A model generated the notes under the pieces. The model saw only the letters and a list, made by a program, of their open reading frames with translations, had not been told where the DNA came from and searched no databases. Source: Caldilineaceae bacterium (lineage in GTDB: Bacteria > Chloroflexota > Anaerolineae > Caldilineales > Caldilineaceae). From it: a DNA stretch of 64,000 bases. How positions within the stretch are numbered: position 1 is the first letter of the stretch; each line of letters begins with the position of its first letter. Of this stretch, positions 17,077 to 26,601 are shown piece after piece. The translations under genes were made by a program, and so were the position numbers. The stretch covers positions 1 to 64,000 of the forward strand of contig JAPOVP010000035.1 in the NCBI GenBank assembly GCA_026708085.1, given 5' to 3'.

Positions 17077-17306
17077 GAGGGCAGGCACAAGGCCTGCCCC
17101 TACAGGAATCCGACGGGACTGGAGGGACCTGGTGCGAAGAAACTCGCTCGATTGGGCACTTGTCGCGAATGAAGACACCAGGTCGACGAGGCATGTTGTA
17201 GGAGGGGGGGCGTTGCGGGGGCGGAGCCCCCGCACAAGGGAGGCCGCTTGCGGCCGACCGCCCGGAACTGCAGTGGTTAGTGGTCAGAGACGGGGCTACC
17301 TCTGAC
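17077..17306. repeat. Dispersed intergenic repeat, copy A
   Basis: Starts GAGGGCAGGCACAAGGCCTG, continues through GACACCAGGTCG-CGAGGCATG and a GC-rich palindrome GCGGGGGCGGAGCCCCCGC, and ends in ACTGCAGTGGTTAGTGGTC. The same succession of blocks recurs at 47441-47711. It lies in the 708-base non-coding gap between the P-loop gene (minus) and the nuclease gene (plus), in which I see no gene. Confidence 0.75.
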
Positions 17307-17350
17307 TCATAGTTGAGCGCGAGATGGGTATGGCGCCGGTGCTAGCGGAG

Positions 17351-17392
17351 GCATGGGAAAATTCGCCCCCATTTTGGAAGGCACCCGCCGCA
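17351..17392. repeat. Short box AAATTCGCCCCCATTTTGG...GGCACCCGCC
   Basis: This box lies about 80 bases after the heptamer end of the dispersed repeat. A diverged copy in the same arrangement (heptamers, then box) occurs at 26428-26462. It is part of a composite intergenic module of unknown role. Confidence 0.55.
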
Positions 17393-17525
17393 TTGGACAG
17401 TGGCGAATGGCCTTTACCGAACATCCAATCCGACGCCCTGTATCCCGGCTGTGTGCTATAATATGTGTTCAGTATTCAGCGAAAGGTTCCTCCGGCGATT
17501 CGACTTGCCCCACAAAAGAAATGGT

Positions 17526-19709
17526 ATGAAATCTCAATTGTCTTCGCGGTGGCCGCTGATCATCCGAATACTGCTGGTGAGCGCGCTGTGCCTGGCTGCC
17601 AGTCCGGCGGCGGCTGCGCCCGCGCCCTCTGAATTGCCGGAGGAATTAACACCGATCTACCTCATACAGGGCGACGGGACGAGTACGCCCTTGTCGCAGA
17701 AACGCGTCTCAACATACGGCCTGGTGAGCGGTGTGCAGTCGAACGGATTTTACCTGCAGGACCCGACCGGGGACGGTATCCCGCAGACCAGCGACGGCAT
17801 CTTCGTCTACACCTCCTCTGCTCCCAAGGTAAATGCAGGCGACTGCATCCTCGTGGGCGGCGCCGAAGCGACCGAATACTACGAAAAGACAGAGCTGACC
17901 ACGCCGCGCTCGCTGAAGACGCTATCCATGGATTTATGCGGCGATGGCTCTTTGCCGGCGGCGTGGGCGCCCCTGCCCACACCCAATGTCGAGCCGGAGT
18001 CATTGCTGGAGCGGTTCGAAGGCATGCTCGTCGCATTCGAAGAGCTGCAGGGCATTGTCCAGGGGCCGACCAAGCGGTTCAGCAACGGCAACGTTGAGAT
18101 TGCGCTCATCGCCGAACAGGCCCTGCCTTTCGTGCAAGGTGGGCGGGTCTTCCAATCCAACCTCGCCGATGCCGCCGGGCTGATCTTTCTGGGCAACGGG
18201 CTGGGCGCGGAGCTGCCGGCGGCAGCCTGGGGGGACCGCGTGCGGGTACGCGCGGCCGAGCCGGGGACGCCGGTGCTGGCGGTTATCGATTACAGTTTCG
18301 GGAAATATCTGCTGTTACTGCTGCCAGGACAGGAGATCGAGGTTCTCTCCCGGCATGGTTCGAATGACGAGACGGCCCAGCCTGACGCCGGCGCCTTCCG
18401 GGTCTGCTCTTTCAACGTACTGGGGCTGGGTCGGGGTCTGGACCAGTTGCGAAACGAGGCCGATTACGAGGCTGCGCTGCGGCAGCGGGCGGAAGCTATC
18501 GACAGCGGCCTGCACAACTGTGAAATCGTCGGCCTGCAGGAGACCGGCAAGCCGGAGGACGCCGAAAACCTGGCGAGAGTTCTGACCGAAATCAGCGGGC
18601 TGGACTACAGCGCGATCGCATATGCCGGCCCCGGAACCGCCAGTCGCGATTTCCCGCTGACGAACAGCCTGCTTGTACGCGACGACCGGGTGACGGTTCT
18701 CAACGCCCTGAACGAGCAGGCGTGCACACGCTTCAGTTTCAGTGTGCGGCTGGTCCCCGGGCAGTGCCCGGCGCGGCTGCTGCCGCTCTTCAGCCGGCCG
18801 CCGCTGGTCGCGGATCTGCTTGTGAGCGGCCCCTGGGGAGAGGACTACCCGCTGACGGTCGTGGTCAACCACTGGCGCAGCAAGCGCGGCGATGAGTCGG
18901 TGAACGTCGTACACCGGACATTGCAGGCGGAGCACGTGGCCTCAATCGTGCAGGCCCGTCTGGATACAGACCCCGACGCACACGTCGTCGTGCTGGGCGA
19001 CCTGAATGATTTCGAGATGAGCAAGCCGGTGGAGACCCTGCGACATGGCCCAGAGGACGCTGACGGCGCCGCTCGCGAACCGGGGCACGTTCTGCTCTGG
19101 CATGCCTTTGACGCGCTGCCGCCTCAGGACCGTTACACCTATATCTTCAACGGGGGCAGTCAGACGCTGGATCATCTGCTGCTGACCCCAGGCATGATGC
19201 CCGATTTCGGTGGGATGGATATCGCGCATATCAACGCCGACTTTCCCATTGCGCAGCCCGGCGGCACGGAGGGCATTCCCGGCCTCTCCCCCGAATACGG
19301 CTCCAGCGACCACGACCCCCTGGTGTTGACGGTGCGGCCCGGAGGCGGCGCCTGGATCGCCGGCAACGCGCAGATTCCCAACACGCCGGTTGAACTCGCA
19401 GACAGCGGCGGCACAGTGATCGCCCGGACACAGAGCGATGCCCTCGGCGAGTTCCGCTTTTTTGACCTGCGCCCCGGCGCGTACAGTCTTCTTTTTGCCC
19501 TGCCGGAGCAGGTCACGCTGCTGTCGCCGGCCGATGTTTCCGATGGTTCTTCGGTGGCGATCATCCGGGTAGAAGTCGAGCCGGGCCGGGCGACGGTCGT
19601 CGAACTTTCGGCGCGCGATCGGCGCGCCGAAGCCGGCGCCGCCAGCGCGCTTTTCAGCATATACTATGGATCTGAAGCCGCAGGACAGTCAGGCGCTTCG
19701 GATCCCTGA
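17526..19709 (+). CDS. Secreted ExeM/NucH-like endonuclease/exonuclease/phosphatase-fold nuclease
   Basis: 727 residues from the ATG at 17526, chosen because a signal peptide follows (LLVSALCLAASPAAAAPAP). The N-terminal 35-280 region has an OB-fold as in YhcR/ExeM nucleases (VSTYGLVSGVQSNGFYLQDP). The EEP catalytic domain follows: FRVCSFNVLGLGRGL (Asn), EIVGLQETG (metal-binding Glu), VVLGDLNDFEMS (Asp/Asn) and YGSSDHDPLVLT (catalytic His). A C-terminal beta-sandwich resembles carboxypeptidase-regulatory/CNA-B domains (LGEFRFFDLRPGAYSL). It most likely degrades extracellular DNA for nutrient recovery or biofilm turnover. A TATAAT at 17456-17461 may be its -10 element. It is followed 120 bases later by a phosphoribosyltransferase gene. 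Confidence 0.87.
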   Translation: MKSQLSSRWPLIIRILLVSALCLAASPAAAAPAPSELPEELTPIYLIQGDGTSTPLSQKRVSTYGLVSGVQSNGFYLQDPTGDGIPQTSDGIFVYTSSAPKVNAGDCILVGGAEATEYYEKTELTTPRSLKTLSMDLCGDGSLPAAWAPLPTPNVEPESLLERFEGMLVAFEELQGIVQGPTKRFSNGNVEIALIAEQALPFVQGGRVFQSNLADAAGLIFLGNGLGAELPAAAWGDRVRVRAAEPGTPVLAVIDYSFGKYLLLLLPGQEIEVLSRHGSNDETAQPDAGAFRVCSFNVLGLGRGLDQLRNEADYEAALRQRAEAIDSGLHNCEIVGLQETGKPEDAENLARVLTEISGLDYSAIAYAGPGTASRDFPLTNSLLVRDDRVTVLNALNEQACTRFSFSVRLVPGQCPARLLPLFSRPPLVADLLVSGPWGEDYPLTVVVNHWRSKRGDESVNVVHRTLQAEHVASIVQARLDTDPDAHVVVLGDLNDFEMSKPVETLRHGPEDADGAAREPGHVLLWHAFDALPPQDRYTYIFNGGSQTLDHLLLTPGMMPDFGGMDIAHINADFPIAQPGGTEGIPGLSPEYGSSDHDPLVLTVRPGGGAWIAGNAQIPNTPVELADSGGTVIARTQSDALGEFRFFDLRPGAYSLLFALPEQVTLLSPADVSDGSSVAIIRVEVEPGRATVVELSARDRRAEAGAASALFSIYYGSEAAGQSGASDP

Positions 19710-19829
19710 TGGAAAACTGTTGCGGGCGTACCCGCCTGCAAGCAGTGCGGAGGCTGCCGCCGCCTCCAGCATTCCAGCCCGTTGGCGGCAACCTGATCAC
19801 TTGGCAGCGGGCGAACGGTGGAGGCACAG

Positions 19830-20339
19830 ATGGAAAGAGTTTACTTGAATTGGCACGACGTGGAGGAGTTGATCACCAGAGTCGTGATGCAGCTGAATAC
19901 CCCGTATGATGCGCTCCTCCTGATCACGCGCGGGGGAATCGTGCCGGGCGGCATGATTGCCGAGGCGTTGAAGATGAAGGATGTGCTGACCGCGGCGGTC
20001 GTGTTCCAGAGCGGGCCCGGTGTGCGCGCGGAGATGAGCTGGCCCCGCTTCCAGCAGTTTCCCGCAGATGCGCTGCTGCAAGGCAAAAAGATCCTGATTG
20101 TCGATAACATCTGGGACCGGGGGCGCACGATCGTGACCGTAAAGAGCCGTGTGGAGGGAAGCGGCGCCACCGCCGAGACCGCGGTGCTGCATTGGAAGCA
20201 GCGGCAGAATCTCTTCGAGAAAGAGAAGCCGGACTACTACGCAGAACTGACCGAGGACTGGATCTACTATCCCTGGCAGCGCATTGACGATTCGGACGAC
20301 CTGGTATCTCTACGCCGACCCGCGCCGGAGCTTTCCTGA
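19830..20339 (+). CDS. Type I phosphoribosyltransferase domain protein
   Basis: 169 residues from the ATG at 19830, preceded by GGTGGAGG at good spacing; the track's GTG start four codons earlier is less likely. The PRPP-binding motif ILIVDNIWDRGRT has the acidic pair replaced by Asp-Asn. The N-terminal ALLLITRGGIVPGGMIAEAL is the usual pyrophosphate-binding loop. This places it among small xanthine/hypoxanthine-type phosphoribosyltransferases used in nucleobase salvage. Salvage would fit the secreted DNase-like gene upstream (inference). The base specificity cannot be read. Its stop overlaps the start of nth by one base (TGATG), so the two are coupled. Confidence 0.83.
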   Translation: MERVYLNWHDVEELITRVVMQLNTPYDALLLITRGGIVPGGMIAEALKMKDVLTAAVVFQSGPGVRAEMSWPRFQQFPADALLQGKKILIVDNIWDRGRTIVTVKSRVEGSGATAETAVLHWKQRQNLFEKEKPDYYAELTEDWIYYPWQRIDDSDDLVSLRRPAPELS

Positions 20340-20953
20340 TGTCGGAGCTGATACGCCGCCTGCGGGCCGCGCATCCGGATGCACACTGCGCGCTGGACCA
20401 CCAGAACCCGTTTCAGCTGCTGGTGGCGACGATCCTCTCGGCCCAGTGCACCGACGAGCGGGTCAACCAGGTGACGCCGGCGCTGTTCGAACGTTACCCG
20501 ACGCCTGAGGCGATGGCCGCGGCCGACCGCGAAGAGCTGGAGGAGATGATCCGCTCCACCGGTTTCTTTCGCAACAAGGCCAAGAGCCTCCAGGGCGCAA
20601 GCGCTCTGATCTGCCAGGAGTTCGGCGGGGAAGTGCCGCGGGAGATGGATGAACTGATCAGGCTGCCCGGCGTGGCCCGCAAGACCGCTAACGTTGTGCG
20701 CGGCGTCAGTTACGGTCTGGCCGACGGCGTCGTGGTGGACACCCACGTCAAGCGGCTCTCCCAGCGGCTGGGCCTGACCGAGCAGAAGACCCCGGAGAAG
20801 ATCGAAAAGGACCTGATGGCGCTCATACCGGCCGAAGACTGGATCGACATCGCTCATCTGCTGATCTTCCACGGGCGGCGGGTGTGCGACGCCCGCAAGC
20901 CGGACTGCGCCAACTGCACGCTGGCCGACCTGTGCCCGTCGGCAGAGGTTTAG
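20339..20953 (+). CDS. nth: Endonuclease III (DNA glycosylase/AP lyase)
   Basis: 204 residues, full family length. Helix-hairpin-helix LPGVARKTANVV contains the catalytic Lys (Lys-Thr), and VVVDTHVKRLSQRLG contains the catalytic Asp. The C-terminal 4Fe-4S loop CDARKPDCANCTLADLC has the C-x6-C-x2-C-x5-C spacing. It removes oxidised pyrimidines and cleaves the resulting abasic site during base excision repair in the cytoplasm. It overlaps the upstream phosphoribosyltransferase by one base. No oddities; identification is firm. Confidence 0.96.
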   Translation: MSELIRRLRAAHPDAHCALDHQNPFQLLVATILSAQCTDERVNQVTPALFERYPTPEAMAAADREELEEMIRSTGFFRNKAKSLQGASALICQEFGGEVPREMDELIRLPGVARKTANVVRGVSYGLADGVVVDTHVKRLSQRLGLTEQKTPEKIEKDLMALIPAEDWIDIAHLLIFHGRRVCDARKPDCANCTLADLCPSAEV

Positions 20954-21109
20954 CGAGCACGCCTCACCGCGCCACCGCTCCCGCTAATGTGGTTGTCAGA
21001 AAATTCGGAATGCGTTCAAGAAGTTGGCCTGTGCCGACCGAGATAGACGCGCATTGGGAAGAATGATCCGCGGTAGAGGAGTCCGATCGCCCGTTTGATC
21101 CGCCGCGGT

Positions 21110-22561
21110 TCAGTTCTCGCCATTTTCCTCGCGGGGGCTGACGACCAGTATGTAGCCCTCTCTGGCCTCGACCTTGACCTGATCGCCGACTTCGGCCGGC
21201 GCGGCTTCATCGGAGGATACGCCGCGCAGCTTGGCGTTCCATAGCTCGCCGGCGAGCAGGACCTTGCCGCGGCCGTTCTCAGCAAAGGGAACGCGTACGG
21301 TCGCCAGCGAGCCGATCACGCCTTCGCTGCCGGTGACCGTGCCCCGCCGCTGGGCCTCCACTACCTTACCGCCCACAAAGAGGGCGAAGGCGCCCATGGC
21401 GACGCCCAGCGAGATAATCGTCACCCAGGGCACAGCCAGGCCTGGCGCGTCGAAAAGCAGCGCGCTGCCAAAGATGAACGCGATCGTACCCCCCAATGCG
21501 AGCGCGCCGAAGGCCGGCGTGAAGGCTTCAGCCACCAGCAGAATCAGCGCCAGCCCGATCAGGGCCAGCCCAGTAAAATTTGCCTCCAACTGGCCCAGCG
21601 AATACAGCCCCAGCAGCAGGCTGATCAGACCGATCATACCCGGAATGAATGTGCCGGGATTGTAGATTTCGGCGATGAGCCCGATGGAGCCGAGGGTCAG
21701 CAGAATCGTGGCGACGGTGGGGTTGCTGATGAAGTTGAGAAACTCCTGCAGCGGCGACAGGGCCTGCGGCATAATCCGGGCATTGGCGGTGCGCAGCGTC
21801 CGTTCCTGACCCTGCACCGTGACGACGAACCCGTCCATCTGATCGAGCAGATCTGTCACGTCGGTCGCGATAAAGTCGATGACGCCCAGCTCAAGCGCAC
21901 GTGCGTCCGTCGCCGCGGCCGCCTCCTGCACCGCCGCGACGGCCCACTCCACCGCTTCCTCGCCGCGACGAGAGGCCAGATTCTCGATGTCGGCGCTGAG
22001 GATGTTAACGACCTTGGCCTCCATGGTGTCGCCGATGTCTTCCCCCTGGCCGCCGACGGGGCTGGCCGCGCCGATGCTGCTGCCGGGCGCCATTGCCGCT
22101 ACGTGTCCGGCCAGCGTGATAAAGGTGCCGGCGCTGCCGGCCTGCGCCGCGGATGGCGCGACATATACCACCACCGGCACAGGCGAAGCCAGCATATCCT
22201 GCACGATCTGCTTGGTCACATCGACGCTGCCGCCGGGCGTGTCCAGGCGCAGGATTACCGCCTCGGCCCCCTCCAGCTGCGCGTCTTCGATCGCCCCGCT
22301 GAGATACTGACGCAGAACGGGCGTCACCGCCCCGCGGAACGTCAAAACGAGAACGAGTTGGGAGTCCGTCTGCGCAGAGATCCCCTGCTCCGGGGCAGAC
22401 AAGCCGGCGCGGGACGGCCCGGGACGGCTGGCCGCCTGCACACCGTCTATCACGGTCAGGAGCATCCCCAACAACAGACAGGAAAGATAGAAGGTGCGAT
22501 AGAGCGTTGTCAGCACTGTTCCGTTTCGCTGATGCTTGTTGTTCCCGCGGCGTCTAAACAT
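21110..22561 (-). CDS. NfeD-family membrane protease (ClpP-like serine protease plus NfeD domain)
   Basis: 483 residues from the ATG at 22561, which has AGGAAGG upstream; the track ORF begins 11 codons earlier. A signal anchor (YLSCLLLGMLLTVIDGVQA) is followed by a ClpP-class domain. Its Ser lies in AGSAGTFITLAG, followed by MAPGSSIGAASPVGG, and its Lys in DTMEAKVVN. Four to five membrane helices and a C-terminal NfeD OB-fold (KVLLAGELWNAKLRG) follow. Such proteases usually work with a stomatin/slipin and cleave its C terminus; no slipin gene is in this window. The gene lies 48 bases downstream of recN. Confidence 0.9.
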   Translation of the reverse strand: MFRRRGNNKHQRNGTVLTTLYRTFYLSCLLLGMLLTVIDGVQAASRPGPSRAGLSAPEQGISAQTDSQLVLVLTFRGAVTPVLRQYLSGAIEDAQLEGAEAVILRLDTPGGSVDVTKQIVQDMLASPVPVVVYVAPSAAQAGSAGTFITLAGHVAAMAPGSSIGAASPVGGQGEDIGDTMEAKVVNILSADIENLASRRGEEAVEWAVAAVQEAAAATDARALELGVIDFIATDVTDLLDQMDGFVVTVQGQERTLRTANARIMPQALSPLQEFLNFISNPTVATILLTLGSIGLIAEIYNPGTFIPGMIGLISLLLGLYSLGQLEANFTGLALIGLALILLVAEAFTPAFGALALGGTIAFIFGSALLFDAPGLAVPWVTIISLGVAMGAFALFVGGKVVEAQRRGTVTGSEGVIGSLATVRVPFAENGRGKVLLAGELWNAKLRGVSSDEAAPAEVGDQVKVEAREGYILVVSPREENGEN

Positions 22562-22609
22562 CTGTAGCCTTCCTGTCAACCGCCCGCGGCCCATTCCTGA
22601 GGCCGCCGG

Positions 22610-24568
22610 TCACGGGCCGGCGCCGTGCAATCGATCGACGGCCGCCAGCATTTCCACAACCGACTGTCGCCCGGCGTCACTGACGGCACCCAGCATATGC
22701 GTCAACTCCTCGATGCGGGCCGGCCCCTCGACCGGAAGCACGTCGGTGCCGGTGCGCAGGTCACCGTCAGTCTCGAAGGTCCGTTTGCGCACGGTCAGGT
22801 GGAGATCGGCAAATGCAGCCAGCTGGGGCAGATGGGTGATACACAGCACCTGATGGCGCAGCGGGCTACCGTTGGGCTCGTCCGCGGCCGGGTGGATGGA
22901 GGCGGTGTCGGGCGGCTGCTGGCCGGTCAGGTTCCATAGCTTCTCGCCGACGACACCGCCCACCCGGCCGCCGATACCCTGGTCGATCTCATCGAAAATC
23001 AGAATCGGTGTCCGGTCGGCCTGGGTAAGCGCGCCCTTCAGCGCCAGCATCAGGCGCGCGGTCTCGCCACCGGAGGCCACACTGGCCAGCGGCTTGACAG
23101 GCTCGCCGGGGTTTGCGCTGATCAGGAATTCAACCCGGTCGACGCCGTAGCTGCCGAAGGCGACGCGCCGCCCGTCGGGAAGGTATGCGCCATCATCCTG
23201 CTCCTCCGGCTCCACGGCAACGGCGAAACGGGCGCGGTGCATACTCAACTGCTCCAACTCCGCTTCCACCTGCCGGGCCATCTGCTCGCCGGCCGCGACC
23301 CGCGCCTGACCCAACTCAGCGCCCAAGGCGCCGATCTCATGCAGGAGCTTCTCTTCTTCCTCCTCGAGCGCGGCCGTCTGCGCCTCCCAGTTGCTCAACT
23401 CGTCCAACTCCGCCTGCGCTGCAGTAGCAAAGGCCAGGATCTCTGCGGTCGTGTCGCCGTACTTGCGCTTGAGATTCTCGATCAGCGCCAGCCGCTCTTC
23501 GACCTCGACCAGCCGCTGCGGATTGAACTCCAGCCCGTCGGCGTAGCCCTGCAGATCCCGCGCCAGATCGGACAGCTCTTCCAACAGCCCCTGACCGGTC
23601 GCGGCCGCGGCGGCCATGCCTTCATCGATGCGGGCTAGCCGCTCGACACGGCCGACGGCTTCGCTGAGGCCATCGGTGACTCCTGGTATCATGCCTTCGC
23701 CCTCGTTCAACAGGGTTGCCGCTCCGTTTGCCAGTTGCAGGAGCGTTTCGGCGTTGCTCAGCCGCTTGCGCTCCACTTCGAGTTCGCTCTCTTCACCGCC
23801 TTCCAGGGCCGCCTGCGCTATCTCTTCTACCTGAAAGCTGAGCAGGTCGAGCCGTTGTGCAATGGTGCGCGCGTCGCTGCGCATCCGCTCCAACTCTCTG
23901 CGGGCCTGTTGGACCTGGTGCGCCATAGCGGCCACCTGGCGGCGCAAGGGCAGCAGGCCGCCGTACCGGTCGAGAATATCCACGTGTGTGCGAGGACGGA
24001 GCAGATTCAGATGTTCCCCCTGTCCGTGGATATCGACCAGCAGGGCGGCCAGTTCACTCAGTAGTTTCCGGGAGACCGTGCGTCCGTTGATGCGGCAGAA
24101 ATTACGCCCATTGCGGCGCACCTCCCGACTGAGGATAAGAGTTTCCGGTGCATCGGGATCGTCCAAACCTTCGGCATCCAACAGGCGGTGGACATCGTCT
24201 GTTTCGGACGGGCCGTTGGGAGCGCTCTGCGGCCTATCGGATGCGGCCGGCGGCGTTCCTGCATCCAGTTGGAAGACCGCTTCGACCTCCGCCCGGTCTG
24301 CGCCCGCCCGCACCATCTCCGCGGTTGCCCGGTCGCCCAATAGCAGTCCGATGGCGTCGATAATGATCGACTTGCCCGCGCCGGTTTCTCCGGTAAGAAT
24401 GTTCAATCCGGAGTGGAAACGCAGATGCAACCGGTCGATGATCGCGAAGTCGCGGATCTGAAGTTCCGTCAGTGCGGCGGCCGGTTCAGCTTGTTCGCCG
24501 TCTGCGGCCAGGAGAGTTGGTTGCATGTGCCCCTGTTCAAAAGAGGCGCCGCGCGTTGGCGCAGTCAT
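22610..24568 (-). CDS. recN: DNA repair protein RecN
   Basis: 652 residues, an SMC-like ATPase. N-terminal ELQIRDFAIIDRLHLRF and Walker A LTGETGAGKSIIIDAI are followed by two coiled-coil arms rich in Glu/Gln/Leu. The C-terminal half has signature SVASGGETARLMLALK, Walker B PILIFDEIDQGIGG, and the D/H-loop LCITHLPQLAAFAD. RecN holds broken chromosome ends during double-strand break repair. The N terminus carries about 35 residues before the conserved core, so a start at the Met of residue 15 (24526) is also possible. It is the first gene of a two-gene unit with the NfeD protease, a common but functionally unexplained context. Confidence 0.95.
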   Translation of the reverse strand: MTAPTRGASFEQGHMQPTLLAADGEQAEPAAALTELQIRDFAIIDRLHLRFHSGLNILTGETGAGKSIIIDAIGLLLGDRATAEMVRAGADRAEVEAVFQLDAGTPPAASDRPQSAPNGPSETDDVHRLLDAEGLDDPDAPETLILSREVRRNGRNFCRINGRTVSRKLLSELAALLVDIHGQGEHLNLLRPRTHVDILDRYGGLLPLRRQVAAMAHQVQQARRELERMRSDARTIAQRLDLLSFQVEEIAQAALEGGEESELEVERKRLSNAETLLQLANGAATLLNEGEGMIPGVTDGLSEAVGRVERLARIDEGMAAAAATGQGLLEELSDLARDLQGYADGLEFNPQRLVEVEERLALIENLKRKYGDTTAEILAFATAAQAELDELSNWEAQTAALEEEEEKLLHEIGALGAELGQARVAAGEQMARQVEAELEQLSMHRARFAVAVEPEEQDDGAYLPDGRRVAFGSYGVDRVEFLISANPGEPVKPLASVASGGETARLMLALKGALTQADRTPILIFDEIDQGIGGRVGGVVGEKLWNLTGQQPPDTASIHPAADEPNGSPLRHQVLCITHLPQLAAFADLHLTVRKRTFETDGDLRTGTDVLPVEGPARIEELTHMLGAVSDAGRQSVVEMLAAVDRLHGAGP

Positions 24569-25368
24569 GGGAGCGAGGCGCGTCCTAATCGTGTCGGTCC
24601 TTAAGGTTTAGCGCTTTCATTCTAGCACATTTGGACGGGCGGATGGAAGAGGTGCACCCAGGGTGGCCAGGGCAATCGCATCTTATTTCGTAGATAGGAG
24701 TAACCTTCAAAGTGCATCCACATGGATGGTTCCTTTTGTAAACGAGGAACCAACCGAGGCTCAGGTTCCTTTGACATATTGGGAAGGCCGATCAGAGTTC
24801 TGCAGAAACGGTAAGCCGGCAGCCCTGTCGGGGCTTTTCGCGCTTGCGTGTTGTGTCGGACAAAACCAGTCGATCCGCGAAGTCACGCGAATTGCCGCGA
24901 AGAACGCCAGAGGCGCAGCGGTCTTTCTGTGCGCAGATGCACGGCCCTGCGCGGAAGAGCAGTTTTCTCCTGCAATTCGTTTTTGTGACAAACGTCAGCT
25001 AACCTTTGCAATTGCTCAGTCCATTGGCATGGACTTGGGTCGCGCTATGTCAAAAAAAAGTCGCGAAAAGTCTACCAATGTCTACCAATGTCGCGCCAAA
25101 ATGGAGTTTTTTGCGCGACATTCCGAATCGTTCATCGCCGTGTCTGATGGATACCTTGAGGACGGATTTCGGGCAGTAAACAGCGTTTGCGCTGACCTCC
25201 GTCACTGACAGGTCTTCTTTGGACGAGAGTAACGGCTCTTCGATTCAAACACCTCGATTTTCCAGGGATCGGGCCCCTGAGGAGGCACTTGTCGGTTCCG
25301 GGGTCTGCTGCAGGCTCCTTCCTCATTCGATGCGATTGCCTTGGGTGCGCATTGTAGGCTGGCGTGGT

Positions 25369-25838
25369 TGTCTGAATCAGGATTTGCTGGATTTTCATGG
25401 ATTTTCAAGATGGCGGGTGTCTTCCGGCGGGGGCCTGGTTGGGCGGGCGTTTGCGGGTGTTGTACGAGAGTTCACTAGAGATTGCGTGCGTTTGCAGGCT
25501 GTCTGAACTGTTGTTCATGGGATTCAATGGATGGGCTGTGATTGCTGATGGCACAGGTGTAGTCGGACGAGTGTTTACGAGTATTTACGAGAGTTCACGA
25601 GAGTTTGCTTGTTGTCTGAACTGTTGTTCATCGAATTCAAGGGATGGGCTGTGATTGCTGCTGACACAGGCGTAGTCGAACGAGCATTTACGAGAGTTTA
25701 CGAGAGTTTGCGTGCGTTTGCTTTTTGTCTGAACTGCAGTTCATCGAATTCAAGGGATGGGCTGTGATTGCTGCTGACATAGGCGTAGTCGAACGAGTGT
25801 TTACGAGAGTTCACGAGAAATACATGAGAAGTTACGAG
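25369..25838. repeat. Tandem ~113-bp repeat cluster, array 1
   Basis: Units start TGTCTGAACTG at 25500, 25613 and 25726, an exact 113-base period, with a diverged unit starting at 25369. Each has TTCAT, GGGATGGGCTGTGATTGCTG, then a run of ACGAGAGTTTACGAGAGTTT-type decamers. Related units with the same landmarks form array 2 at 46331-46785. Not CRISPR: there is no invariant repeat/unique spacer pattern. No coding function seen. Confidence 0.8.
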
Positions 25839-26335
25839 CGTTTTCCGTTTGTACTTTCAAGGTCGGATCAAGTCGGGCTATGTCAGATGGATTTTTATTT
25901 GGCCTCTGTTGCGGGAGCGCATTTTGCGTTTGTCGGCCCGTATCCGGGGTCGATTCCTGGTTGCGGCATCCTCCAGAAGGAATTCACGGACGGAAGATTC
26001 ACGCCGACTGCCTGATCAGATTTCAGACTGGCTTGTGTGGACGAACGGCGGGGCGCTGCAGTCGTGGTTGCGGCGGCGCGTACGTGTCTTCTCTTGTCAC
26101 TTTCCTCTTTTGCAAGGAGTCTGTTGCCGGTCGGATCATTCAGTCACATTTTAACACAGAATGGGTGCCATTTTGGCGACATTTTCGCACGAGTTTTGGG
26201 TCGAGCTTCGAGAGTTTGGGGGCTGAGGTTTCGATCACCTGGGCTTTGCATATAACCAACGGGGTACCCACAAGGGGTGTCCCCAGGGGTCGGGCGGGTG
26301 GGACGATCTTTGCCAGGCATGATCGGCGCTTCATT

Positions 26336-26462
26336 GGACTGCAGTGGTCAGTGGTCAGTTGCGGCGCTTCGTCTGCCGGAAATTGGGACCGGACCTGACC
26401 CTGGGTGGGTTACTCCCAGTGGTACACGAAAGCTCGCCCCCTCTTTGGGATGCACCCGCCAG
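26336..26462. repeat. Heptamer plus GGCACCCGCC-type box module
   Basis: CTGCAGTGGTCAGTGGTCAG is followed about 75 bases later by AAGCTCGCCCCCTCTTTGGG and GCACCCGCC. This is the same order as at 17270-17392. It lies just upstream of the tatA promoter. Confidence 0.55.
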
Positions 26463-26503
26463 GATGACCCAAATCCGGACTTCATCCCGTTCGATTACCG
26501 TAT

Positions 26504-26531
26504 TTGTCTCTTAACGCGATCATGGTATAAT
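26504..26531 (+). promoter_or_regulatory. Sigma-70-type promoter for tatA
   Basis: TTGTCT (26504-26509), 16-base spacer, TATAAT (26526-26531). Transcription would begin near 26538, leaving a leader of about 64 bases with AAGGAG before the tatA start. Confidence 0.6.
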
Positions 26532-26601
26532 GCAGCGATTCTAGAAATATGAAGAAGATTGTCAATGCGCTCCGCATACTGTGAGCTAAGGAGCTTAGCA
26601 A

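Larger units (their letters stand above)
24569..26503. other. Gene-poor 1.9-kb intergenic stretch
   Basis: No convincing coding region. The 181-codon ORF at 24663-25208 has no recognisable family, no ribosome-binding site and contains hairpin-like DNA. Visible elements are: alternative pairing segments GGTTCCT...AGGAACC...GGTTCCT (24728-24769); a doubled TCTACCAATG (about 25073-25092); a GTCGCGC...GCGCGAC hairpin (about 25089-25120); the ~113-bp repeat cluster; and a heptamer/box module near 26340-26462. Confidence 0.6.

Noticed and set aside
24663-25208. 181-codon plus-strand ORF
   Set aside because: No ribosome-binding site, no family, and it runs through hairpins and short direct repeats; treated as intergenic.
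25369-25838. CRISPR array
   Set aside because: Units are fully repeated over 113 bases without unique spacers, copies diverge throughout, and no cas genes are present.
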